Part shown: positions 24,345 through 32,702 of the stretch, one piece after another
How the letters are laid out: each line of letters opens with the position of its first letter
Position numbering within the stretch: the first letter of the stretch is position 1
Source: Bradyrhizobium sp. NDS-1
GTDB taxonomy: Bacteria; Pseudomonadota; Alphaproteobacteria; Rhizobiales; Xanthobacteraceae
Direction: 5' to 3'
Length of the DNA: 64,000 nt
Assembly: GCF_032918005.1 (NCBI RefSeq)
Contig: NZ_CP136628.1
Location: 3,519,501 to 3,583,500 of the forward strand
Notes under the pieces: model-generated
Database searches by the model: none
Told to the model about the DNA's origin: nothing
Seen by the model: only the letters and a program-made list of their open reading frames with translations
Program-made: the position numbers and the translations under genes

Positions 24345-25229
24345 TCACGTCCCGGCGCTTGTGATTTTCTTGGTTTTGCGGGGCGGCGTGAGCTCTGCCT
24401 GCCCGACGATGGCGCGGATGCTGTCGGCGAGCGCCGCGATGCGCGGTCCGATCTCGCCCTCGAGCTGCCCCGGCTGCAACCGGAACGCGGGGATGCCGCA
24501 ATTGATCGAGAACGACTGCTTCGATTCGCCGGCGTGAAACAACGGCGCGGCGACGGCATGGATCGAGGCCATGTATTCGCCCCAGCAGGTGCAGAAGCCG
24601 CGGCTTTTGCATTGCGTGATCCCGGCGCGATACTTGTCACGAAAAGCAGACCACAGCTCGGCGTCTTCCGAGGCGATGTTCCGTTCGAGCCGCTCCGCAT
24701 CGGCCGACGGCAGGGTCGCCGCCGCGGCGCGTCCCATCGCGGTCATCACCACGGGAATCGGCATGCCGATGTCGGGCGCGTGCGGCCCGACATCACCGGA
24801 GCGCGCGGTCTCGACATAGATCATCGAGGTGGCGTCGAGCAGACCGATCGAAACCGTGCCGCGGACGCTGAGCGCGAGCTCCTGCATCATCGGCCGCGCC
24901 ATTTGGCGGAATTGCATCCCGGCAAGCAGGGGATGCGCGATCCGCAGCGCCCGCGCACCGACGCGGTACTTGGCGCGTTCGGCGTCGTAGCGGAGGTAGC
25001 CGAGTTCGGCCAGCGTGTGGGTCAGCCGCGCGACCGTCGGCCGCGGAATTCCGGTGAGCGTCGACAGCTCCATGTTGCCCAGCAGCGTGCTGCCGGCCCT
25101 GAACGCCTCGAGCACGACGAGCCCCTTCGCCAGCGTCGTCGCGAAGGCGGCGTCGTCGACACTCTCCGCCAGCACTGCGGCGGCGGAGGAGAGCGGATGT
25201 CGAGGTTTGGCGGAATCTGTCCGAGGCAT
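24345..25229 (-). CDS. IclR-family transcriptional regulator
   Basis: 294 residues. The N-terminal winged HTH (about 30-92) contains LVVLEAFRAGSTLLGNMELSTLTGIPRPTVARLTHTLAELGYLRYD. The IclR effector domain (about 105-270) includes TARSGDVG and RAGITQCKSRGFCTCWGEY. It senses a small aromatic or organic acid and likely controls the operon it heads; its stop codon lies 1 bp before the CoA-transferase ATG, which shows co-translation. Confidence 0.94.
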   Translation of the reverse strand: MPRTDSAKPRHPLSSAAAVLAESVDDAAFATTLAKGLVVLEAFRAGSTLLGNMELSTLTGIPRPTVARLTHTLAELGYLRYDAERAKYRVGARALRIAHPLLAGMQFRQMARPMMQELALSVRGTVSIGLLDATSMIYVETARSGDVGPHAPDIGMPIPVVMTAMGRAAAATLPSADAERLERNIASEDAELWSAFRDKYRAGITQCKSRGFCTCWGEYMASIHAVAAPLFHAGESKQSFSINCGIPAFRLQPGQLEGEIGPRIAALADSIRAIVGQAELTPPRKTKKITSAGT

Positions 25230-25440
25230 TCCTAACTATCGGACGAACGAATTTGGGATGTCCAATTAATTCGCCGTTGCGGCAAAAAATGTCCGCTATG
25301 TGGACGGTACGGTTGCGCCGGGGTTTCGCTGAAGCGCGCGCTCGACCCACCAAACACACAGATTTTTGTCGTGATTGCATGCCCTCCTGTGACAGGATTA
25401 TTACGTCGGCATGTCAGATCGATAATTCTTGGAGCAGTTC

Positions 25441-26283
25441 ATGTTGCAGTGGCAGCAGCGGTCGAATCCCCTCGCGTGGTGGTGGGGATCCCTCACGCTT
25501 GTGAGCGGCGCCAACATCCTCGTCTGGTTCATGCTGTACCGCGAGTTCTACCCCACGCCTTCGGGCAGCCTCGGTGGCGGCTCGGACATCGGGCTAATGT
25601 TCCTGTTGTGCGCCGGTTATGTGTTCGGCTGCGCGTTTCGCTCGGTCCTGCCGCGCGCCGACGTGCAGCGCATCTGCCTGTTCGACACCTGGCTGTCGAG
25701 CGTCGTCGTCGGCCGAACGGTCGCGACCGTGGCCGAGCTCTGCTTCGTCGCGCAATGGGCCATCATCCTGCATCAGCTCGGCAAGATGACCGGTGCGGAG
25801 ACCGCGGTGAACATCGCGCTCGTGATCGTGCCGATCATCATCATCGCGGAGTGCTTCTCCTGGTATGCAGTGGTGACGACCAACTTCCTCTACAACGCGA
25901 TCGAGAACTCGCTCTGGGCGGTGACCTTCTTCCTGGCCGGCATCGCGCTGTGCCGCCTGATGCCGGAATTCCAGGGCCCCGTGCGCTGGGCGCTGATGTC
26001 CGGCATCGTCGGCATTGCCTGCTTCCTGGCCTTCCTCATCACCGTCGACGTGCCGATGTATTTCAGCCGCTGGCGGGCAGGGCACGCCGAGGGCAACAGG
26101 TTTCTCGGCTTCCTCGAAGGCCTGCACGATGTCTCGACGCGCTGGGTGGTGACCCACGACATCGCGCATTGGAAGGGCGAGCTGACCTGGATGTTCCTGT
26201 ATTTCAGCGCCGCGGTGTGGTCGAGCCTCGCGCTCTGCGCGCTCTACGCGATGGAAGGCTATCTGGCGCGCTATCTGGCCTGA
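25441..26283 (+). CDS. Multi-pass membrane protein of unknown function
   Basis: 280 residues with seven or so hydrophobic helices (for example GSLTLVSGANILVWFMLY, AVNIALVIVPIIIIAECF, LWAVTFFLAGIALC and WALMSGIVGIACFLAFLITV). Polar loops hold HDIAHWKGE and FEGxHD-like sequence (LEGLHDVSTRWVVTHDIAH). The clustered His/Asp in the loop between the last helices could bind metal, but no family is recognised. ATG 25441 has a GGAG ribosome site 6 bp upstream; an in-frame TTG four codons earlier is unlikely. Confidence 0.8.
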   Translation: MLQWQQRSNPLAWWWGSLTLVSGANILVWFMLYREFYPTPSGSLGGGSDIGLMFLLCAGYVFGCAFRSVLPRADVQRICLFDTWLSSVVVGRTVATVAELCFVAQWAIILHQLGKMTGAETAVNIALVIVPIIIIAECFSWYAVVTTNFLYNAIENSLWAVTFFLAGIALCRLMPEFQGPVRWALMSGIVGIACFLAFLITVDVPMYFSRWRAGHAEGNRFLGFLEGLHDVSTRWVVTHDIAHWKGELTWMFLYFSAAVWSSLALCALYAMEGYLARYLA

Positions 26284-26289
26284 GGGCTG

Positions 26290-26322
26290 GAGCACCATTC
26301 CGATGGAATTGGAGCAGTGCTC
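26290..26322. repeat. Imperfect hairpin between convergent genes
   Basis: GAGCAC...GTGCTC outer arms with ATTCC/GGAAT inner arms. It resembles the dispersed GAGCA-type palindromes of Bradyrhizobium and may end transcription of the membrane-protein gene. The next 60 bp hold no gene. Confidence 0.4.
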
Positions 26323-26384
26323 GGGATTCACGGTTTGACGCGCGTTCCTGGCGCGAAATTGCGGGCACTTCGCTTGAATCCGCT

Positions 26385-27596
26385 CTACTTGCCCACCAGG
26401 CTGCACTTGCTGCGGTCGAGCGGACGGAAGGCCTGATCGGGCGGGATGGTCGCGACCAGCTTGACGAAATCCCACGGCCCCCGGGACTCCTGGGGCGTCT
26501 TGACCTGAACCAAATAGAGATCGTGCACCATGCGCTGGTCTTCGCGGATGCGGCCGTTGGGCGTGTACGCATCCGACACGGGGGTCGCCTTCATCTTGGC
26601 CATTACGGTCGCGCTGTCGTCGGAATCTGTGTCCTTGATCGCCTGCAGATAGTGGCGCACGGCGGAATAGACGCCGGCCTGGATCTGCGACGGCATCGCC
26701 TTCCGCCGCGCATAGAAGGCGTCGGAGAACTTCCGGGCTGCCGGCGAGACGTCCTCGAAGAACGAGGTGAGGATGAGGTCGCCCCTGGTTGCCTTCAGCC
26801 CGACCGCTTCAATGTCGACGTTCTGAAACGACATCGGCACGATCTTGATACCCTGATCAGCGAGACCGAATTCCTCGGCCTGCTTGATCGCGGTGGCGTT
26901 GTCGCCGGCCACGTTGATGGCGAGGATCTTCGCGCCCGAGGACTGGGCCTGCAGCAGGAACGAGCTGAAATCGGGCGTGCCGAGCTGCGCCTTGACGCCG
27001 CCGGCGACCTTGCCGCCGAGTTCGCCGATGCGGGCTCGTGCCGTCGCCTCAATCGAATGGCCGAAGGCGTAGTCGCCGGTGATGAAGAACCATGGCTCCT
27101 TGCTGGTCTGCATGATGCCGGAGACCACGGCGGTCGCGGTGGAATAGGCGTCCTGGGTCCATTGCACGCTGGTCGGCGCGCAGGCCTCGTCGGTGAGCTG
27201 ATTGGCGCCGGCGCCGGAGACGAGGAAGATTTTTCCGTTGCCGCGGACGAGCTCCTGCACCGCGAGGGCGGCGCCGGAGCTGCCGCCGTCGGCGATTGCC
27301 TGGACGCCGTCGCTGAACCATTTGCGGGCCAGCGATGCCGCAAGATCCGGCTTGTTCTGGTGATCGGCCTGCAGGATCTCGATCGGCTTACCGTTGATCT
27401 TGCCGCCAAACTCCTCCGCGGCCATCCGCGCCGCCTCGACCGAGCCCGGCCCCATGGCGGTGGCGAACACGCCGTTCATGTCGGTGAGCACGCCGATGCG
27501 GATCAAGTCGCTCTTGATCTCGGCGCGCGCAGGCGGTCCTGCGAGCGCCAGCGTGACCAGCAGGATGGTGGCGGACGTCGTGCGGATGTTGGCCAT
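26385..27596 (-). CDS. ABC transporter substrate-binding protein (Peripla_BP_6), orphan
   Basis: 403 residues from ATG 27596 (weak GGGAA ribosome site); another ATG seven codons upstream lacks one. Signal peptide about 1-25 (cleavage after ARA). Type I binding fold: KSDLIRIGVLTDMNGVFATAMGPGSVEAARMAAEEFGG, then DGGSSGAALAVQELV and WFFITGDYAFGHSIEATARARIG. The sequence fits aromatic-acid or amide binders. No permease genes are adjacent. It is the last gene of the IclR-MhpA-FAH unit, so an aromatic ligand is a reasonable inference. Confidence 0.93.
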   Translation of the reverse strand: MANIRTTSATILLVTLALAGPPARAEIKSDLIRIGVLTDMNGVFATAMGPGSVEAARMAAEEFGGKINGKPIEILQADHQNKPDLAASLARKWFSDGVQAIADGGSSGAALAVQELVRGNGKIFLVSGAGANQLTDEACAPTSVQWTQDAYSTATAVVSGIMQTSKEPWFFITGDYAFGHSIEATARARIGELGGKVAGGVKAQLGTPDFSSFLLQAQSSGAKILAINVAGDNATAIKQAEEFGLADQGIKIVPMSFQNVDIEAVGLKATRGDLILTSFFEDVSPAARKFSDAFYARRKAMPSQIQAGVYSAVRHYLQAIKDTDSDDSATVMAKMKATPVSDAYTPNGRIREDQRMVHDLYLVQVKTPQESRGPWDFVKLVATIPPDQAFRPLDRSKCSLVGK

Positions 27597-27638
27597 GGCG
27601 TTTCCCGGTTTTGTCATTTTGATTGTGCGAAGACGTGG

Positions 27639-28490
27639 TCAGGCCGGTTCGGCGATGACCGTGTTGCGCAAGGTTCCGATGCCGGAGATCTCGACCTCGA
27701 CGGTGTCGCCCGGGCGCATCCACAGTGGCGGAGTGCGCTTGGCGCCGACCCCGCCCGGCGTGCCCGTCACGACGACGTCGCCGGGGACCAGCGGGCAGAT
27801 CGTGGAGATGTAGGCGATCAACTCGGGGATGGCGGTGATCAGGAGGTCGGTCGTGGTGTCCTGCACGACGGCGCCGTTCAGGCGCGTCTGCAAGGCGAGC
27901 TTTGACGGATCTGGAATTTCGTCCGTCGTCACCAGCCACGGGCCGAAGCTCCCGCTTTCGGCAAAGGTCTTGCCGGACAGGAACTGGCTGGTGTGCCGCT
28001 GCCAGTCGCGGATGCTGCCTTCATTGTAGCAGGAATAGCCGGCGATGTGGTCGAGCGCGCGGCTCGCCGGGATGTGCCGGCCTTGCTTGCCGATGACCAG
28101 CGCGAGCTCGCCCTCATAGTCGAAATCGTCGCTTACCCTGGGCTTCACGATCGGCTGGAGATGGCCGACCTGGCTGCAGGGAAAGCGCACGAACAGCGCC
28201 GGCTTCTCGGTGACGGTGCGGCCGGTTTCAGCCACGTGGTCCCGATAGTTGAGGCCGACGCAGATGATCTTGCCGGGATCGGGAATCACGGGGGCGAAGA
28301 CGATCTTGTCGAGCGGATGATCGGGCGCAGTGGATGCGGCCAGCTTCGCCGCTTCGGCGAGGCGACCGGCTTCGAGCAATTGCCGCAGCGTCGTGCAGGG
28401 CGCCATGCGCGCGCCGAGATCGACGACGCCGTTGTCCTTGACGGCGCCGAAAGAGGCGCGGCCGTCGGCGATGAAAGAAAGCAGCTTCAT
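27639..28490 (-). CDS. Fumarylacetoacetate hydrolase-family protein
   Basis: 283 residues, cytoplasmic, metal dependent. Order: small N-terminal domain (about 1-65) then the FAH barrel with KIICVGLNYRDHVAETG, metal ligands in DYEGELALVIG, and the C-terminal VVTGTPGGVG. This family includes ureidoglycolate lyase-like, 2-hydroxyhepta-2,4-diene-dioate isomerase and acylpyruvate hydrolases that cleave or isomerise ring-fission products. It lies 26 bp from the hydroxylase gene and is the most likely enzyme to act after ring opening by the extradiol dioxygenase across the divergent promoter. Confidence 0.93.
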   Translation of the reverse strand: MKLLSFIADGRASFGAVKDNGVVDLGARMAPCTTLRQLLEAGRLAEAAKLAASTAPDHPLDKIVFAPVIPDPGKIICVGLNYRDHVAETGRTVTEKPALFVRFPCSQVGHLQPIVKPRVSDDFDYEGELALVIGKQGRHIPASRALDHIAGYSCYNEGSIRDWQRHTSQFLSGKTFAESGSFGPWLVTTDEIPDPSKLALQTRLNGAVVQDTTTDLLITAIPELIAYISTICPLVPGDVVVTGTPGGVGAKRTPPLWMRPGDTVEVEISGIGTLRNTVIAEPA

Positions 28491-28516
28491 GAGATATATC
28501 CCTGAGAATTGTTCGG

Positions 28517-30025
28517 TCAGGCCGCGGACGGCACCTGGGTTGGAGGCATGATGGCGGCGATGAGCTGGTCGAGTTCGGTCCCGTTACGGGCAGTGCCGCG
28601 CACGTAGCGGTCGGGGCGAACCAGCGCGGCGGTGATGCCGTGCTTGCGCAGCCAGTCGCCGATGGCTTCCGCGTCATCGTTGGTCAGGATCTTGATCCCT
28701 GCCCGTGAAAGAGCGAGAGGCGACGAGAGCATGGCCGCACTCTCGACGAGGAGCGCGTGGCTGTAGCCGACCCGGTCGTCGCTGCGGCCGCCGTCCGTCA
28801 ACGCGAATTGCGGCGCGAGTTGTCCGGCCAGGGGCGACGTGCCGAGCGCGAGCCCGGGGCCCAGCAGGGGCTTCTTCACCTCGAGCTTGACCGGCGCGTT
28901 CTCTCTGGCCTCGCCGGCGGCAAGGCCCGCTTCGATCGCCTTGGTGTTGATGACGCCGCCGAGACGGATGGCGAGCTCGATGAATTCGCGCACATGCGGC
29001 TGACGTTCACTCTGGTACGTGTCGAGCAGATCGGGCGGGGCGCCGCCCCGGATGATGGCGCCGAGCTTCCAGGAGAGATTCGCGGCATCGCGGATGCCCG
29101 CGCACATGCCCTGGCCCAGGAAGGGCGGAGTCTGGTGTGCGGAGTCGCCCGCGAGCAGCAATCGTCCATTCCGCCATTGCTGTGCGATCACCGAATGAAA
29201 CGTGTAGACCGCGGCGCGTTCGAGCTCGGCATCGTCGGGCGTGATCCAGCGCGACAGCAGCTCCCAGACCTTTGCCGGTTGCGCGATCTCCTGGGAATCC
29301 TCGTCCGGGAGAACCGTGATCTCCCAGCGCCGCCGCGTCCCGGTGCCGCGCACATAGGTCGCCGGCCGGCTGGAATCGCAATGCTGGAGACTGTAGTCGC
29401 CGAGATCGTCGCGCGCGCGCTTGAGCAGGACGTCGATCACCAGCCAGCGTTCGTGGAAGCCGAGATCGTCCATGCCGGAACCGATGAACCGGCGGACCAG
29501 CGAGCGGGCGCCGTCGCAGCCGACGACATAGCCGGCGCGAACCTCGCGGAGCTTGCCGTTGGAGAGGTCTTCGTAGCGGACGCGCACGCCATTCTCGTCC
29601 TGGTCGAGCGCGAAGACGTCGCACCGGTTCTGCAATGAGACGTGGGGAAAGCGGGCGAGGCCGCCGATCAGGACGTCCTCCAGATCCGGCTGGTGGAAGC
29701 GGTAGCTGAGATGCCAGCCCATTGGCGTCAAAGTCTGCGGACGCGACCAGTCCAGCAGCATCTTGCCGTTGGCATCGAGAAAGAGCATGCCTGGGCTGAG
29801 GATGACGAGCGGCGAGATCGCGTCGGCGAGGCCGATTGTCTGGAATACGCGCATGCATTCGTCGTCGAAATGCACCGCCCGTGGCAAATGATAGGTCCGC
29901 GCCTCGCGCTCCAGCACCAGCGTGCGAAGGCCGCACAGGCCGAGCAGGTTGGCGAGCGTGGCGCCGACCGGGCCGCGGCCGACGATCACGACATCAAACT
30001 CCTCGGGGGCGGATTTATCTTGCAT
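28517..30025 (-). CDS. FAD-dependent aromatic monooxygenase, MhpA-like
   Basis: 502 residues. Class A flavoprotein hydroxylase: GxGxxG motif VGRGPVGATLANLLG (about 15-29), the DG motif GYVVGCDGARSLVRRFIG, and the ribityl-binding GDSAHQTPPFLGQGMCAG (about 315). MhpA, 3-(3-hydroxyphenyl)propionate 2-hydroxylase, is the closest match by motif and length (about 550 usual; this one is a little shorter at the C-terminus). It uses NADH and O2 to form a catechol-type product, the usual substrate of the dioxygenase encoded at 31037. Its true substrate may be another phenol. Confidence 0.9.
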   Translation of the reverse strand: MQDKSAPEEFDVVIVGRGPVGATLANLLGLCGLRTLVLEREARTYHLPRAVHFDDECMRVFQTIGLADAISPLVILSPGMLFLDANGKMLLDWSRPQTLTPMGWHLSYRFHQPDLEDVLIGGLARFPHVSLQNRCDVFALDQDENGVRVRYEDLSNGKLREVRAGYVVGCDGARSLVRRFIGSGMDDLGFHERWLVIDVLLKRARDDLGDYSLQHCDSSRPATYVRGTGTRRRWEITVLPDEDSQEIAQPAKVWELLSRWITPDDAELERAAVYTFHSVIAQQWRNGRLLLAGDSAHQTPPFLGQGMCAGIRDAANLSWKLGAIIRGGAPPDLLDTYQSERQPHVREFIELAIRLGGVINTKAIEAGLAAGEARENAPVKLEVKKPLLGPGLALGTSPLAGQLAPQFALTDGGRSDDRVGYSHALLVESAAMLSSPLALSRAGIKILTNDDAEAIGDWLRKHGITAALVRPDRYVRGTARNGTELDQLIAAIMPPTQVPSAA

Positions 30026-30101
30026 GGGGGTATCTCTTCCCCAAGCCAGGCCGTCCGTTCAACGCCGTCGCGCCAAGTGTCCGCCCAGCGGACGGATCGG
30101 C

Positions 30102-30893
30102 CTAGACCTCGACGGGAATGGCTGCGGCCGTCTCCTGAAGCTGCACTGCAAACTGCGCAATCGCCTCGTCGATCCCCAGGGCCGAGCGAATCCAGATGAT
30201 GGAGATGCAGCCGAACACGGCATCGTTGCGCACGATGGGCACGGCGATCGAAGCCGTTTTCGGATTGTATTCGCCCTCGCTGCGAACCGCGTAGCCCCGG
30301 GCTTGCGTCTCGGCGATCATGCGGTCGAGGCGGGCTTCGTCGAGAAAGGGGCGGTCGTCGGCCTCGTCGATGCGGCGCAGGTGATTGAGGATCAGTTCGC
30401 GCTCATGGGCGGGGCAGGCGGCGAGATAGGCGCGGCCGGCGGAGGTGCGCAGCATCGGCAGGCGCTTGCCGATCATGCTGCGGTCGATCGAGAGCGGGCT
30501 CCGCGCGTGGGTGGTCTCTTGGACGATCATCGCCGCGTTCTCGTAGGTCGAGAGATCGACCGGCCAGACCAGGGTCTTGCTGAGCTCGGCGAGATAGGGC
30601 GCCGTCGCCTGGCAGATCACGACGCCGGGATCGTAGCCGTCGCCGAGGCTCAGCGCGCGCCGGGTGACGCGAAAACGGTCGTCGCTTGCGCTGCGGGCGA
30701 TGTAGCCGAGTTCTTCCAGGGTTTCGAGCAGGCGGTAGACGGTGGGACGTGGCAGGTCGAGCGCGCGGGCGACGTCGCCGGCGCGGATGCCGCCGGAGCG
30801 GTTGACCTCTCGCAGCACATCAAGCCCGCGCTTGAAGGCGCGGACGCCTTCCGATTGACGCGGCGCTCCCGTCCCCGTCCGCTCCTTGGACAC
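30102..30893 (-). CDS. IclR-family transcriptional regulator of the aromatic cluster
   Basis: 263 residues. Winged HTH at about 15-80 (AFKRGLDVLREVNRSGGIRAGDVARALDLPRPTVYRLLETLEELGYI) and the effector domain from about 95, with RTSAGRAYLAACPAHERELIL. The MhpR/PcaR-like group of IclR regulators activates aromatic-acid genes. It sits at the head of the minus-strand unit and faces the dioxygenase gene over 143 bp, ideal for controlling both. The 76-bp gap to MhpA could hold a second promoter. Confidence 0.94.
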   Translation of the reverse strand: MSKERTGTGAPRQSEGVRAFKRGLDVLREVNRSGGIRAGDVARALDLPRPTVYRLLETLEELGYIARSASDDRFRVTRRALSLGDGYDPGVVICQATAPYLAELSKTLVWPVDLSTYENAAMIVQETTHARSPLSIDRSMIGKRLPMLRTSAGRAYLAACPAHERELILNHLRRIDEADDRPFLDEARLDRMIAETQARGYAVRSEGEYNPKTASIAVPIVRNDAVFGCISIIWIRSALGIDEAIAQFAVQLQETAAAIPVEV

Positions 30894-30998
30894 TTCGCAT
30901 TTCCTCCCTTGTGGCGCACGGTCCAGCGATTATCGTTGCGAACGCGAAGCGATTGCGGAACGCACCGTAGGATCGTGCGCAGTCGGTATCAAGTTCGC

Positions 30999-31014
30999 CG
31001 TATTGCGGCATACG
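30999..31014. promoter_or_regulatory. Inverted repeat in the IclR/dioxygenase divergent promoter
   Basis: CGTATTGCGGCATACG: arms CGTAT/ATACG with a 6-bp spacer, 23 bp upstream of the dioxygenase ATG. A candidate IclR-family site, which would also affect the regulator's own promoter. Confidence 0.45.
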
Positions 31015-31036
31015 CGATGCCTTCGGGAGGACTTCA

Positions 31037-32020
31037 ATGGAAATCACCGCGCTCGGCTATATCGGGATCAATTCATCGCAGCTCGACCAATGGGGCCGGA
31101 TGGCGACGGGACTGCTCGGCATGCAGCAGGTCGATCGCGGGGGCAAGATGCGCGCGTTCCGGATGGACGATCGCAAGCAGCGGCTGATCGTGGACGGCAG
31201 CAGCGACGCCGGTCTTGCGGTGATGGGCTGGGAGGTTCCGTCAAGCGCAGAGCTCGACCGCCTGGCCGCGCGGCTGGAAGGCCACGGCGTGAAGGTGACG
31301 CCTGGATCACGTGCGCTCGCCGACGAGCGGCATGTGACCGGGCTGATTTCGTTCGCCGATCCAGCGGGCAATCGGCTCGAGGCGTTCTGCGAGCCTGAGA
31401 TTGCGGCCGAGCCCTTCAAGCCGGGCCGGCCTATCTCGGGCTTCCGCACCGGTGCGCTGGGCATGGGGCATGTCGTGCTCAATGTGGAGGATGTCGAGCC
31501 GCTCTTGCCGTTCTACCGCGACGTGCTCGGCTTCCACGTCTCGGATTTCGGACTGAAGCCCTACGGGCTGTACTTTTTTCACGTCAACGGCCGCCACCAC
31601 AGCTTCGCGATGGTCGGCTCGGGGCGGAAGGCGCTGCATCATTTCATGGTCGAGCTCGGTAGCCTCGACGATGTCGGTCAAGGCTACGACCTCGCGCAGC
31701 TGGACGAGGGCCGTATCGCCTACACGCTGGGCCGGCACACCAACGACCACATGACCTCGTTCTACGTGAACACGCCCTCCGGCTTCTTCATCGAATATGG
31801 CTGGGGCGCGCGCGTGATTGATCCCGAGACCTGGCAACCGCACGAGACGTTCGACGGCCCGTCGCTGTGGGGTCACGAGCGATTGCACATGCCGGAAGAG
31901 CAGCGCAAGCGCCTGCGCGACATGCGGCTGGATGCGGCCGCGCGCGGCGTCCGCGTAGCCGATCCGCGCGTGCCGCCGCTCAACTGCGCGTGGCTGGACC
32001 AGGTGGTTGCGCGCGAGTGA
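31037..32020 (+). CDS. Type I extradiol dioxygenase (BphC-like, VOC fold)
   Basis: 327 residues, two-domain vicinal-oxygen-chelate protein. The C-terminal domain keeps the Fe(II) triad: His145 (MGHVVLNV), His202 (HHFMVEL) and Glu253 (FFIEYGW), plus active-site His188, His238 and Tyr243. It cleaves a catechol ring next to the hydroxyls (meta-fission), as in 2,3-dihydroxybiphenyl or 3-phenylcatechol dioxygenases. With the MhpA-like hydroxylase and FAH-family protein it gives hydroxylation, ring opening and hydrolysis of one aromatic compound. A Pro/Arg-rich C-terminal extension follows the catalytic core. Confidence 0.93.
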   Translation: MEITALGYIGINSSQLDQWGRMATGLLGMQQVDRGGKMRAFRMDDRKQRLIVDGSSDAGLAVMGWEVPSSAELDRLAARLEGHGVKVTPGSRALADERHVTGLISFADPAGNRLEAFCEPEIAAEPFKPGRPISGFRTGALGMGHVVLNVEDVEPLLPFYRDVLGFHVSDFGLKPYGLYFFHVNGRHHSFAMVGSGRKALHHFMVELGSLDDVGQGYDLAQLDEGRIAYTLGRHTNDHMTSFYVNTPSGFFIEYGWGARVIDPETWQPHETFDGPSLWGHERLHMPEEQRKRLRDMRLDAAARGVRVADPRVPPLNCAWLDQVVARE

Positions 32021-32039
32021 TACGCTGGCGGGAGAACGC

Positions 32040-32702
32040 TCACGCCTCGCCGAGATCGAGCTCGGTCAGCAGTCCCTGGCGCAGCGCGAGGCGGACCAGC
32101 TCGATGTCGGAGCCGACGCCGAGCTTGTCCTTGATCAGGGAATGCAGGTTCGCCACCGTCTTCGGGCTGACATGCAGCGTCTCGGCGATTTCGTCGGTCG
32201 TCTTCTCCGCGAGCAACAGGCGCAGCACCTCGAACTCGCGTGCGGTAAGGACGTCGGCGGCCGAGCTTTCGCCGCCGAGCCGGCTCAGCGCCAGCTCGTG
32301 GTCGATGTCGGGACTGATCGCGATCTTGCCGGCGAGCACGTCCATCACCGCGCGCACCAGCGTTTCGGGCGGGCTGGTCTTGGTGACGTAACCCCTGGCG
32401 CCGGCGCGGATCGCCTGCACGGCGAAGCCCGCGTTCTGGTGCATGGTGAAGATGAGGATCCTTGCGCCCTTGTCCCACTGCCTGATCCGCCTGACGGCCT
32501 CGATGCCGCCGATGCCGGGCATGCTGAGGTCCATGATGACGAGATCGGGCGCCTCGGATTTGTACAGACGGTAGGCTTCCGCGCCGTCGGCCGCTTCCGC
32601 GATGACGCGCAGGCCCGGCTGCTTCTGGAGCACGGAGCGATAGCCTTCGCGGACAACGGAATGGTCGTCGACCAGCAGGATGGATGCATCGGCCGCGCTC
32701 AT
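32040..32702 (-). CDS. NarL/FixJ-family response regulator
   Basis: 220 residues. Receiver with acidic pair D12/D13, phosphoacceptor Asp58 (DLVIMDLSMPG), and a typical T/K pair, followed by a LuxR/GerE HTH (about 150-210, LTAREFEVLRLLLAEKTTDEIAETLHVSPKTVANLHSLIKDKL). Its start codon overlaps the kinase stop by 4 bp (ATGA), so it is translated with its cognate kinase. Targets are unknown; the neighbouring duplicated-domain protein on the other strand is a candidate. Confidence 0.94.
   Translation of the reverse strand: MSAADASILLVDDHSVVREGYRSVLQKQPGLRVIAEAADGAEAYRLYKSEAPDLVIMDLSMPGIGGIEAVRRIRQWDKGARILIFTMHQNAGFAVQAIRAGARGYVTKTSPPETLVRAVMDVLAGKIAISPDIDHELALSRLGGESSAADVLTAREFEVLRLLLAEKTTDEIAETLHVSPKTVANLHSLIKDKLGVGSDIELVRLALRQGLLTELDLGEA

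Noticed and set aside
25371..27905. 844-codon open frame on the plus strand
   Set aside because: It crosses two real genes in the wrong frame and has no conserved domain.
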